Below, one piece after another: positions 1 through 6,401 of a DNA stretch of 7,990 nt. The DNA is from Oleimicrobium sp037445575 (GTDB lineage: Bacteria; Zhuqueibacterota; Zhuqueibacteria; JANLFK01; Oleimicrobiaceae), in assembly GCA_037445575.1 (NCBI GenBank), contig JBBIKH010000164.1, forward strand, positions 1 to 7,990. Reading direction: 5' to 3'. A model generated the notes under the pieces. It did no database searches. It was not told the origin of the DNA and saw only the letters and a list, made by a program, of their open reading frames with translations. Both the position numbers and the translations under genes were made by a program. Each line of letters starts with the position of its first letter. Within the stretch, counting starts at the first letter, position 1.

Positions 1-259
1 CAAATAGGGGCATGCACAACACCAGACCGACCGCTGCCACTGACATGTCGAATATCCGCTTGGCGAGCTCGTAACCGCGTCGGGGCCGAGCCTCGATAGC
101 CTTTTCCAGCGCGAGCCAATCAATGCCCTGCCCATGGTGAGTTTCAAAATCAACGAGAGCTCCAGCAGCCGCACACCAAATCTTGCCCGGAACGAAATCT
201 GCCCTGCAGTCACTCAACTGCTCGTAAGGCCACATCTTCTTGCGCCACCCGTCCTTCAT
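1..259 (-). CDS. Polyprenyl-phosphate sugar transferase, N-terminal part (runs off window)
   Basis: The 86 codons seen here start at ATG 259 and are open to the window edge. After a hydrophilic leader of about 65 residues comes RGYELAKRIFDMSVAAVGLV and then LCMPLF. This is the usual start of the bacterial sugar transferase family (WcaJ/PglC/EpsL type): a basic juxtamembrane K-R-x-F-D motif leading into the first membrane segment. Family members move a sugar phosphate from a nucleotide sugar onto undecaprenyl phosphate at the inner membrane, which initiates exopolysaccharide, capsule or O-antigen synthesis. The catalytic part lies outside the window, so the assignment rests on the N-terminus alone. 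The start is supported by GAGGA five bases upstream (about 264-269). The gene follows the sorting-tail protein by 46 nt on the same strand and probably shares its transcript. Confidence 0.72.
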   Translation of the reverse strand, partial: MKDGWRKKMWPYEQLSDCRADFVPGKIWCAAAGALVDFETHHGQGIDWLALEKAIEARPRRGYELAKRIFDMSVAAVGLVLCMPLF

Positions 260-305
260 CTCTTCCTCACCACCCTACAGTGCCCACACCATCAGACTTG
301 AACCG

Positions 306-1373
306 TCATTTCATGAGCAGGAGACGTCGTGTAAATCGGCGCCCGTTCACGTCAAGCACGCACTCGTACAGCCCAGAAGGCACGGCCACACCGAACTCGT
401 TGCGCCCGTCCCACTCCCTGCGATAGCGACCGGCTTCCATCTTCTCGTTCACCAACACCCGCACCAACTGTCCGAGCATGTTGTAAATGCGCAGGGAGGC
501 CATGCCAGACTCCTTGAGGTCAAACTGAATCATCGTCGTCGGATTGAAGGGGTTTGGGAAATTCGGGTGAAGCTCATACTGCTTCGGCAGGAATTTCCTC
601 ACCCCGCTTACGGGGCCATGAAAGCCCCGGTGACCCGAAAAGTCCACATCCACGAGCCGATAATAGTAGGTCGTATCAAAACCGACGTCATGATCCTCGT
701 ACTGGTATGTCCTCTGCTCCTGGCTATTGCCTGCTCCGGGGATTAGCTTGTCGGTGATGCGCACATAGTCTCCGTCGCGCTGCTTGCTGCGGTAGAGCTC
801 AAAGCCCAGGTTCTCCGTCTCCGTGGCAGTCACCCATTTCAGGCGAATGCCGGAGGCGATGCTGAGCGCTTCGAAGGAGACCAGTTCCACGGCGACCACC
901 ATGTTGTCCGTTGACCAAGTAGGGAAGTCTATTGCCCCAAATCCCCCTGTCAGCTGAACCGTGCGTAGGGGTGAATCCCCATAATGGGTGGCCTCGATCA
1001 CCGAAGGCCCATTCCAGGCGCGGACATAGATGACGTTGCCGTGCGCCAGCAAGTCGTGGGTGAACTGTGCCGAGAACTTGCCCTCATCCGGATTCAGGGG
1101 AAAGCCGGCACCAACAAAGGTTACCCCGATCAGCTCATCGTCCCCCGTGGGGTTGCCAAAGTCATCGGGGATGTCATTGACCCCATTGGCTCCCACGTAG
1201 ATGACCTGAACGAGGTCACCACTGCCGAGGAAGGCGTTGCCGTGCAGCCACTGCCCGGTATGATCCTTAACCCCGCTCGCACAGCTGATGTCGACGGTGC
1301 CCGCCTGGGACAGGCCGGCCCCAAGGAGGGCCAACGCCGCCACTATGCAAAGCCAATGTTCCCTGCCGCCCAT
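306..1373 (-). CDS. Secreted protein with FN3-like domain and FlgD-like (type IX-style) C-terminal sorting tail
   Basis: This 355-residue protein begins with a signal peptide (hydrophobic residues 8-22, likely cleavage after LSQA near residue 24). Residues 25-155 form a beta-rich domain with VIYVGANG and VIYVRAWN ... YGDS motifs and no function I recognise. Residues 160-255 carry the FN3-like signature LKWVTATETENLGFELYRS ... TYYYRLVDVD. Residues 266-355 are the FlgD-Ig-like tail: PNFPNPFNPTT, RIYNMLGQLV, AGRY, WDGRN, PSGLY and a basic end, LLLMK. In FCB-group bacteria such tails direct outer-membrane export and surface attachment by the type IX system or an equivalent. The start is ATG 1373 with GGGAGGA at 1379-1385 and a 5-nt spacer, a strong Shine-Dalgarno site. 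The gene begins 36 nt after the upstream stop, so co-transcription is likely. Its ligand or enzymatic role cannot be read from the sequence; an adhesin or matrix protein is possible. Confidence 0.88.
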   Translation of the reverse strand: MGGREHWLCIVAALALLGAGLSQAGTVDISCASGVKDHTGQWLHGNAFLGSGDLVQVIYVGANGVNDIPDDFGNPTGDDELIGVTFVGAGFPLNPDEGKFSAQFTHDLLAHGNVIYVRAWNGPSVIEATHYGDSPLRTVQLTGGFGAIDFPTWSTDNMVVAVELVSFEALSIASGIRLKWVTATETENLGFELYRSKQRDGDYVRITDKLIPGAGNSQEQRTYQYEDHDVGFDTTYYYRLVDVDFSGHRGFHGPVSGVRKFLPKQYELHPNFPNPFNPTTMIQFDLKESGMASLRIYNMLGQLVRVLVNEKMEAGRYRREWDGRNEFGVAVPSGLYECVLDVNGRRFTRRLLLMK

Positions 1374-1409
1374 ACACGTCCTCCCGTAAAGTCCCCCTCA
1401 AGAGCTTCC

Positions 1410-4064
1410 TCACCGTCCCGGATTGGGGAAGAGCCACACCTTGCTGCCTTGACTGTTGCGGATGTGCAGCCAGTAGCCCTTGCCCGGTTCGAGTTTGATA
1501 TCCGCCACCCTTGAACCTACTTCGTCCAGCCACAACCCGTCGTAGGCGGTGCCGGTGCTATCGACGAGCCAAGCAATGTCATAGTCCTTGCCGTTCCAGA
1601 CCATGATGCGGTCAGCCTGTCGCATGTTGGAGGCCCCAACTACCACCCCATTCTCGCGCAGGCCAGTCTGGTGAAGGTCCACGTCTGTGGGGAAACAATT
1701 ACCGATCAGGTTGTAGCCCGGATTGAGCCTAATGACCCGCACAGAGTCTGTAGACACTTCACCGACGAAGGTCAGATTCACGGGCGGATGGTTTTGGCGA
1801 ATCTCCACCCAGAAGCCTTCACCTGGCACCAACTTCATCTTGCTGAGAGAGGCGCCTGACTGCGAAAGCCACTTGCCGTCATAGGGCGTGCCGGTGCCAC
1901 CTACCAACCATGCCACCTCGTAGCCGCTGCCCGTCCACTTCAGAATGCGGTCTGCCTGCATGGCATTTGGTCCACCGGTCAGTTGCGTGGCCAAGACTTC
2001 CCCAAGCGACGAGTCGGCCGGAATCAGCGGCAAAGAGACCAGATTGAGCCCAGGGGTCAGCCGCCGGTGCATCTTGCCCACCCGGCGAGCGACCTCAGTA
2101 GCACCCGCCGGCCGCTTTGCCTTAATCACATAGAAGCAGTCGGAGGTGTCGGAGGCCGCGCCCGTGTCCGTCCATTCCGTACCGCGAATGGAGGCCACCG
2201 GTGTATCTGGCTCAAAATAGGGTGAACGGCCACGATAGACCATGTAGGCCTCTGCACGGGGCACTTCCCGCCAACGGATAGTCACGTCCCTACCCGCAAC
2301 GGAAACGCGAGGTTCGAGACTGGGGGGACTGCTGACACAGCGGGCCATGACCACGTACATGCTTCCGGTACCGGTAGTGCTTCCGTTCGCGCCGAGGGTC
2401 ACCACTTCTCCCGGACCGTAAATCCGGCGTGAACTCCAGATCCGGAAGTCGCTGCACCCCGTGTCGCTGACCCGCACCTTGTCACTGGTGAGCACAAAGT
2501 TCGCATTGAGCCACGCCGGCACAGGCACACGCGCATCGTGTACCACGTACACGGCCACCGAATCCCCCGTGGTGAAGCCAGCACTGAAAGCGCTGTTCGC
2601 CTTCTCATTGTTCGGGGTCTTAAGCCAGAGCAACCCACGGTAGGCAGCGGGAATATCTATCACCCTATAGTCGCGGTCCGAATAGTACAGGTCACCCACA
2701 TTGACGTAGGCGGGGACACACGAGGACGGGGTGATGGAGTGGATAACCCCCTCGCCTGTAATTGGCGCCACTTGGATGTAGACAAAGGTCATCGCGGTTT
2801 GGCCTCGGTCGTCGGTCACGTAGAGGCGAGGTTCGTACCCACCCGCCTCCTGGTAGGTGTGGCTGACTACCGGAGTCCAGGCGCTATCGCCATCGCCGAA
2901 TTCCCAGAGGTAGGAGACGATCTGACCATCCAGATCGTAGGAACCGCTGCCGTCGAACTGCACGGTGAGCGGCATCGTGCCCGAGGTGGGCGTAGCCTGG
3001 ATCACTGGCATGGGCGCGTTGCCATTGCCTTCGATCACAGGAACATCCCCCAAGATGCGATGATAGAGGTTGCCTCGCTTGTCCATCCACACCACGTGGG
3101 CACAGCTCTCGCCGGCAGCGACCGCTGGGTGCCCACACCCGGTGGGCGCCGAAGGGTCAATGAGCTGTGCCTGCCCCCAACCAGTAGCGGGATCGTAGAT
3201 GTTGTAAAGGACCCTGTCCGTATCCTGGAAGAGGGTCTTGTCGCCTTGGTGGCTGACCACATAGACTCGGCCCTGCCTGTCTATGGCCACACGAGGGAAG
3301 TGGCTGCCATGCACCTGGCTCCATTCCAGGCCGGGTACGCGCTGCCGCACCCAGTGGTCTCGCCCCGCCCTCCGGTTTAACCATGTGGCGATGTCAAAAT
3401 AGCTCACATAAGGAGTGCCGTCGGGGTGCACGGCTACGAACAAACCTTCCGCGATCTTTTTGTCGGAATTGTCAACGTTCTCGACACCTTGCCACGATCC
3501 GTTAGTGTAGCAGCGATAGAGCGGGTCATAGTCCTCCCCCATGTTGTCCCACCGCCAAAGCAGGTGCACCGCTCCCTGCGGCCCTGCGGCGATGTCGCAG
3601 TACGCGTGAGTCCTATCGGTGACGGTGTAGTACACCAGTACCGAGTCGCCGAACGTCGCAGCATCCGCGCTCTTCACACGGTAAAACGGAGCCTCCGAGC
3701 CCATGTATCGACCCCGGTAGATCACCCAGAGGTTGTCAAAAGTGTCGGTCGTGATGGCGAACTTCTCGGCGGTGGCCACATAGAGGGGGGGTGACCAGCT
3801 CTCGCCCAGTCGCGCTGAGTATCTGACCTTGCCATCGGCGTACCAGGCCACGTGCGGCAATCCACGGCTATCCACCGTGATGTCCTGCGAGTTGTGGCAG
3901 CGGGCCCATGCGCCTCCACTCCCCGGAATGCGCTCGGGCTCACTCCAGCTGGAGAGGTTGAAGCGCATGTAGTATACCCCCTCAGCGCCCAGGAACACAA
4001 GATGCGCCCTTCCGTACTTGTCCACTGCCATGGAGGGGAAGAGCCCATCCACCCCCAGAGGCAA
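1410..4064 (-). CDS. Beta-propeller/PKD/FN3 multidomain protein; probable C-terminal continuation of the upstream hydrolase
   Basis: The frame is open for 884 residues from a TTG at 4064. Residues 1-340 contain about seven propeller-like repeats built on D/A-x-x-G-x-x-(H/Y)-V-x-(W/Y) (VDKYGRAHLVF, VDSRGLPHVAW, VHPDGTPYVSY, IDRQGRVYVVS). Residues 353-434 are a PKD domain (WEFGDGDSAW ... VSHTY ... YVTDDRG). Residues 437-576 are an uncharacterised beta domain, 582-660 an FN3 domain, and 667-880 a duplicated module. There is no signal peptide, no Shine-Dalgarno site before TTG 4064 or the next ATG (residue 12), and no sorting tail. The frame is the same as that of the upstream hydrolase, separated from it by one TGA (4073-4071) and two codons. 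The simplest reading is one secreted protein of about 1,335 residues split by a nonsense change or sequencing error. The alternative is a separately translated protein, which would then lack an export signal. Confidence 0.8.
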   Translation of the reverse strand: MPLGVDGLFPSMAVDKYGRAHLVFLGAEGVYYMRFNLSSWSEPERIPGSGGAWARCHNSQDITVDSRGLPHVAWYADGKVRYSARLGESWSPPLYVATAEKFAITTDTFDNLWVIYRGRYMGSEAPFYRVKSADAATFGDSVLVYYTVTDRTHAYCDIAAGPQGAVHLLWRWDNMGEDYDPLYRCYTNGSWQGVENVDNSDKKIAEGLFVAVHPDGTPYVSYFDIATWLNRRAGRDHWVRQRVPGLEWSQVHGSHFPRVAIDRQGRVYVVSHQGDKTLFQDTDRVLYNIYDPATGWGQAQLIDPSAPTGCGHPAVAAGESCAHVVWMDKRGNLYHRILGDVPVIEGNGNAPMPVIQATPTSGTMPLTVQFDGSGSYDLDGQIVSYLWEFGDGDSAWTPVVSHTYQEAGGYEPRLYVTDDRGQTAMTFVYIQVAPITGEGVIHSITPSSCVPAYVNVGDLYYSDRDYRVIDIPAAYRGLLWLKTPNNEKANSAFSAGFTTGDSVAVYVVHDARVPVPAWLNANFVLTSDKVRVSDTGCSDFRIWSSRRIYGPGEVVTLGANGSTTGTGSMYVVMARCVSSPPSLEPRVSVAGRDVTIRWREVPRAEAYMVYRGRSPYFEPDTPVASIRGTEWTDTGAASDTSDCFYVIKAKRPAGATEVARRVGKMHRRLTPGLNLVSLPLIPADSSLGEVLATQLTGGPNAMQADRILKWTGSGYEVAWLVGGTGTPYDGKWLSQSGASLSKMKLVPGEGFWVEIRQNHPPVNLTFVGEVSTDSVRVIRLNPGYNLIGNCFPTDVDLHQTGLRENGVVVGASNMRQADRIMVWNGKDYDIAWLVDSTGTAYDGLWLDEVGSRVADIKLEPGKGYWLHIRNSQGSKVWLFPNPGR
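1425..1739 (-). repeat. C-terminal module, copy B (protein-level tandem repeat)
   Basis: Residues 776-880: LNPGYNLIGNCF, QADRIMVWNGKDYDIAWLV, STGTAYDGLWL, KLEPGKGYWLHIR. It aligns along its whole length with copy A, with strongest identity at QADRI, AWLV, GT-YDG-WL and KL-PG-G-W--IR. The copies have clearly diverged, so the duplication is old rather than an assembly artefact. Confidence 0.75.
1755..2066 (-). repeat. C-terminal module, copy A (protein-level tandem repeat)
   Basis: Residues 667-770 of the propeller protein: LTPGLNLVSLPL, then QADRILKWTGSGYEVAWLV, GTGTPYDGKWL, and KLVPGEGFWVEIR. The same order of motifs recurs in the next module. The GxNL...QADRI..W...Y..AWLV pattern is common at the ends of secreted proteins in these lineages, but I know no assigned function for it. 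Confidence 0.75.
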
Positions 4065-4070
4065 GGGGTG
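4050..4070 (-). other. Small hairpin directly after the in-frame TGA
   Basis: On the minus strand CACCCC follows the TGA directly and pairs perfectly with GGGGTG across a 9-nt loop. There is no T-run, so it is not an intrinsic terminator. It could affect ribosomes at the stop codon, or it may be chance in GC-rich coding sequence. Confidence 0.35.
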
Positions 4071-4073
4071 TCA
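4071..4073 (-). other. In-frame TGA interrupting a ~1,335-codon frame
   Basis: The hydrolase frame reads ...YAGTQV, TGA, H P L P L G V D G... and runs on without another stop to 1410. A single base change from TGG (Trp), CGA (Arg) or GGA (Gly) would create it. The protein after the TGA lacks a ribosome-binding site and an export signal. The stop is followed by C, and a 6-bp hairpin begins at the next base. It may be a nonsense mutation, a consensus error in a metagenome assembly, or a genuine end of the first protein. Confidence 0.7.
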
Positions 4074-5408
4074 CACTTGCGTGCCAGCATAGATGGTCAC
4101 CGTTCGGCTCTTGGTCTGTCCCCCATAGTTCACGCGCAGACCCAAATGATAGGTGCCCGGCATGCTGAACGTAACCGTCCCAGAGCGTCCGGTGCCCAGC
4201 GGCACATTGGTGGGACCTCCCACACGATCGTAGTACCAGCTGTAGGCAGTCGGGTCGGTGATCAACTGTCCCTCTGCGTCATAGGCCTCACCCTCATAGG
4301 AGATCGCCTGGCCAAGATCGAAACGGTTTTGCGTCGGCTGGGTAATTGCCACAGAGATTTTGTTGCTCACGGAAGCCATAAAGTCCAGAATCCAGCCATC
4401 TCCTGGGCTCTGTTCGGTGCCTTGCCCCGTGAGCAGGAAATTAAAGGGATAGTACTGGATCCAGGCACTGTGCCAGAACCAGTAGTTGCCGTTCTCCCGC
4501 TCCAATACCGCCTCGCTGGTGATCTGTTGTTTCAGCTCTGGGGTGTAGACGCCATTGGAGCCTCGGTTCAACTGTTCGTTGTTCACCTGGGGCCTGTTGC
4601 CAGCCAGGTGCGGTTGCGGATGCCCGTGGGTATAGCAAATGTCCGCAGTGGGGACGTCGATGATCCCCTCATCGGACATAGGGCTTATCCCGCACAGACG
4701 TTGTGGGTCAACAGCATGCACCGTGTCGACCAGAGCCTTTGCCAACGGCACTCTGTCTGCCGGCCGTTTTGCCGTGGAAAAGACCTCGGGGTACTGGTAC
4801 CCGCCGTGCCCATACTCATTGGCAATGTCGAGGAAGACGTGGCGGTAAGGGCGAAGCCACTCCGTCGCATTGCGTACGGCACGGTAAATGGCGGCGGGGC
4901 TATCCCAATGGTCCTTGTCCAAATTGGGCGTCAAGGCTTTCTTTCGACACTGTCGCTGGTAGAAGTAGCCCACGTTGACCACCATGTCCAGCTCGCGGGC
5001 GCGCTCCAGAATGGCCCGCAGCCGTTCCATGTACTCAGGTGTCAGGGACCCGTCGGAGCCGAAGCCACTGTTGGAGTACCACTTGCCGTTGGCATCGATC
5101 TCAAAGCCCGGGCTGCCACCTTGCAGATTCACGCCAATGGTGTTGATGCCGTAGGACCGGTACTGCGCCATGGCCACCAGGAGCTCCTGCGTCTGCTGGT
5201 CGTCCCACAAGGCATTGACGACACGAATGCCCCACATCTCGAAGGGCTTGCCGTCAAGATAGAAGCGTGTGCCTTGTACGCTCAAAACCTCGCCTCCCTG
5301 CACCGAAGAGAAGCCCCCCGCGAATATGCTCAAGAGGGTCAGCATGGCGAAGAGCACGTTCCTCGCCACCACAACCGTGCGCAACGTGTGTAGCCCGTAC
5401 CTCGTCAT
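4071..5408 (-). CDS. Secreted glycoside-hydrolase-like protein (clan GH-A-type TIM barrel) with C-terminal PKD-like domain
   Basis: Translated from ATG 5408, this is 445 residues. A basic N-terminus and a hydrophobic stretch (about residues 17-35, VLFAMLTLLSIFAGG) form a signal peptide. Residues 45-335 look like a (beta/alpha)8 hydrolase: TRFYLDGKPFEMWGIRVVNA is the typical first strand, followed by GINTIGVNL and VVNVGYFY. VFLDIANEYGHGG gives the Asn-Glu pair (N197-E198) expected for the acid/base on strand 4, and RPQVNNEQ gives a candidate nucleophile, E278. The family number and substrate are not clear. Residues about 350-441 are a PKD/Ig-like domain (YSWYYD ... GTVTFSMPGTYHLGLRV ... TVTIYAG). 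ATG 5408 is preferred because GAGGTGA lies 5 nt upstream; GTG 5417 is an in-frame alternative. The TGA at 4071 interrupts a frame that continues for a further 886 codons. Confidence 0.82.
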   Translation of the reverse strand: MTRYGLHTLRTVVVARNVLFAMLTLLSIFAGGFSSVQGGEVLSVQGTRFYLDGKPFEMWGIRVVNALWDDQQTQELLVAMAQYRSYGINTIGVNLQGGSPGFEIDANGKWYSNSGFGSDGSLTPEYMERLRAILERARELDMVVNVGYFYQRQCRKKALTPNLDKDHWDSPAAIYRAVRNATEWLRPYRHVFLDIANEYGHGGYQYPEVFSTAKRPADRVPLAKALVDTVHAVDPQRLCGISPMSDEGIIDVPTADICYTHGHPQPHLAGNRPQVNNEQLNRGSNGVYTPELKQQITSEAVLERENGNYWFWHSAWIQYYPFNFLLTGQGTEQSPGDGWILDFMASVSNKISVAITQPTQNRFDLGQAISYEGEAYDAEGQLITDPTAYSWYYDRVGGPTNVPLGTGRSGTVTFSMPGTYHLGLRVNYGGQTKSRTVTIYAGTQV

Positions 5409-5673
5409 CCACCTCACCTCGCCTCGTCATCGGACGGAAAAGCAGTGTACGACTCCCTCGCCCAGTGGCGACGGACCGCACGCCTTCCACACCTGGCTTG
5501 ATGGGCGCAAGTACCGGAAAACCCCTTTCTTGCCCGGCCAGCATCTCTCCTCTCCACTGCTTCTCTGTAGCCCTGCTGAGGCTCGGACCTTTACCCCTCA
5601 CCTGATATGCTGTGCAGCGCCTCTCTCTCCTCATTCGCCCGTCGCGGCGGGACCCTGCGCCCTCTCGCGACCT

Positions 5674-6072
5674 TCAGGCCAAGAGGGTGCGAGCGGTGGA
5701 GATGACTTCACTCACCTCCCGCATGTCCACCGGCTTGAAGATCTGATAGGTGACGCCCTCCTGCGCCACCATTTGACGCACCTGGTAGTTGAAATCACGC
5801 GAAATGACCACAATGGGGAGACGCGGCCTGCTGCGCCTGACAATTGGCACCAAGTCAATGCCATGTATCCCCGATAGGTCGAGGTCGACGATCAGCAAGT
5901 CCACCTTGTCCTCGAGGATGCGCAGCACCTGGCCCTTGCGCANNNNNNNNNNNNNNNNNGTCACCTGCAGCCGCGCGTCCGCCAAGTCGCGTGTGAAGAT
6001 CTCCTCAACCTCCTGATCGACAGTCGCCACGACGATCTGCTTCTTGCGTGACCCTGGTCTCGTCTGCATCAT
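5674..6072 (-). CDS. Single-domain CheY-like receiver (response regulator), interrupted by an assembly gap
   Basis: From ATG 6072 this is 132 residues with seven unknown residues at the N gap; the frame is the same on both sides. Strand 1 is KKQIVVATVDQE. DLLIVDLDLSGIHG carries the expected phospho-acceptor D63, IVVISRDF the switch Ser S91, and YQIFKPVD the conserved Lys K113. The usual acidic pair of strand 1 is reduced to one Asp (V18-D19), so Mg2+ binding may be weakened. There is no output domain, so it would act through protein contact or as a phosphate relay. The frame is open back to an ATG at 6228, but that start lies upstream of the predicted sigma-54 promoter and adds residues unlike a receiver. 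ATG 6072 (or the adjacent ATG 6069) is preferred, although its Shine-Dalgarno site (GAGAG) is weak. The gene stands between the NtrC-type regulator and the hydrolase gene. Confidence 0.82.
   Translation of the reverse strand: MMQTRPGSRKKQIVVATVDQEVEEIFTRDLADARLQVXXXXXXXRKGQVLRILEDKVDLLIVDLDLSGIHGIDLVPIVRRSRPRLPIVVISRDFNYQVRQMVAQEGVTYQIFKPVDMREVSEVISTARTLLA
5943..5959. other. Assembly gap (17 Ns)
   Basis: This run of Ns lies inside the receiver gene between its first helix and strand 3. The flanks stay in frame and the total length is within about two residues of a normal receiver, so the true gap is probably close to 17 bases. Confidence 0.97.
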
Positions 6073-6140
6073 CTCTCTGCCAAATAGAACCCGTTCCGCG
6101 CTGCATTCCCATGCGACACCTGTCTTGGCATCCCGCTTTT

Positions 6141-6157
6141 TACAAAGGCTATGCCAG
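6141..6157 (-). promoter_or_regulatory. Sigma-54 (-24/-12) promoter of the receiver gene
   Basis: The minus strand reads CTGGCATAGCCTTTGTA. It matches the consensus YTGGCACG-N4-TTGCW in TGGCA and TTG, with the correct 10 nt between the GG of the -24 box and the -12 dinucleotide; the -12 GC is GT here. Transcription would start near 6131, leaving about 59 nt before ATG 6072. A small palindrome (TGCCAGTGGCA, 6152-6162) overlaps the -24 box. An NtrC-type activator is encoded just upstream. Confidence 0.62.
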
Positions 6158-6178
6158 TGGCAGGTGGGTTTCCAAGAA

Positions 6179-6195
6179 GCAGAACAAATGTCTGC
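6179..6195. promoter_or_regulatory. Short inverted repeat near the sigma-54 promoter
   Basis: GCAGA, a 7-nt centre and TCTGC form a perfect 5-bp inverted repeat centred about 56 bp upstream of the predicted start site. It could be a second operator, but 5-bp arms can easily arise by chance. Confidence 0.2.
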
Positions 6196-6263
6196 ATCTT
6201 GCTGATATTCCATAATGTTAGGCAACACTTAGGTGAAGCCAATTCAGCCACAAAAGCCTCGGT

Positions 6264-6288
6264 GTGAGGACAAGACTGTTGCCCTCAC
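6264..6288. promoter_or_regulatory. Interrupted palindrome; candidate enhancer site for a sigma-54 activator
   Basis: The arms GTGAGGaCAA and TTGcCCTCAC flank a 5-nt centre: nine Watson-Crick pairs out of ten, the odd position being a wobble in one strand. Its centre (6276) is about 145 bp upstream of the predicted start site, a normal distance for the dimer-binding site of an NtrC-family activator. No T-run follows, so it is not a terminator. The assignment is by position and symmetry only. Confidence 0.4.
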
Positions 6289-6315
6289 GCCACACCACGC
6301 TGCTGACAAAGCGGC

Positions 6316-6345
6316 TAAGCGATTGTCTTTAAGCTGGTTGTCCTT
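6316..6345. repeat. Imperfect tandem repeat upstream of the sigma-54 promoter
   Basis: TAAGCGATTGTCTT is followed at once by TAAGCTGGTTGTCCTT; the units share TAAGC, TTGTC and TT. The repeat lies beyond the palindrome in the same regulatory interval. It may be a pair of protein-binding half-sites or a small duplication. Confidence 0.3.
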
Positions 6346-6401
6346 ATGTGGCGCGTGCTACCCAATGGGGCAGCCGGGCACGCCGTTACGGAAAGCGAGC
6401 T

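Noticed and set aside
4033..4073. Selenocysteine at the in-frame TGA, with the adjacent hairpin as a SECIS element
   Set aside because: The loop begins only 6 nt after the TGA, too close for a bacterial SECIS, and lacks the usual GU-containing apical motif. A linker between PKD and propeller domains has no obvious use for selenocysteine.
3852..5393. A 513-codon plus-strand frame antisense to the hydrolase
   Set aside because: It is a shadow frame: the minus strand gives recognisable signal-peptide, TIM-barrel and PKD motifs, while this translation shows none and crosses the TGA junction.
306..5408. TGA reassigned as a sense codon (for example Trp or Gly) in this genome
   Set aside because: All five visible genes end sensibly at TGA, including a complete Fis-type HTH protein and a sorting tail ending LLLMK. 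The sorting-tail gene has its own signal peptide and strong Shine-Dalgarno site even though it lies in frame with the gene before it.
5558..5573. A second sigma-54 promoter upstream of the hydrolase gene
   Set aside because: The minus strand GGGCTACAGAGAAGCA keeps GG-N10-GC, but most other consensus positions are wrong (no TGGCA, no TTGC). I would expect such matches by chance.
5254..5634. A minus-strand frame of 126 codons upstream of and overlapping the hydrolase start
   Set aside because: It overlaps the signal peptide in another frame, has a low-complexity Arg-rich translation and matches no family I recognise.
5634..5655. CCCG ... CGGG inverted repeat as a terminator after the receiver gene
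   Set aside because: The stem is only 4 bp and no T-run follows on the minus strand.
6073..6228. A longer start (ATG 6228) for the receiver protein
   Set aside because: It lies upstream of the sigma-54 promoter and adds about 52 Cys/Trp/His-rich residues unlike a receiver.
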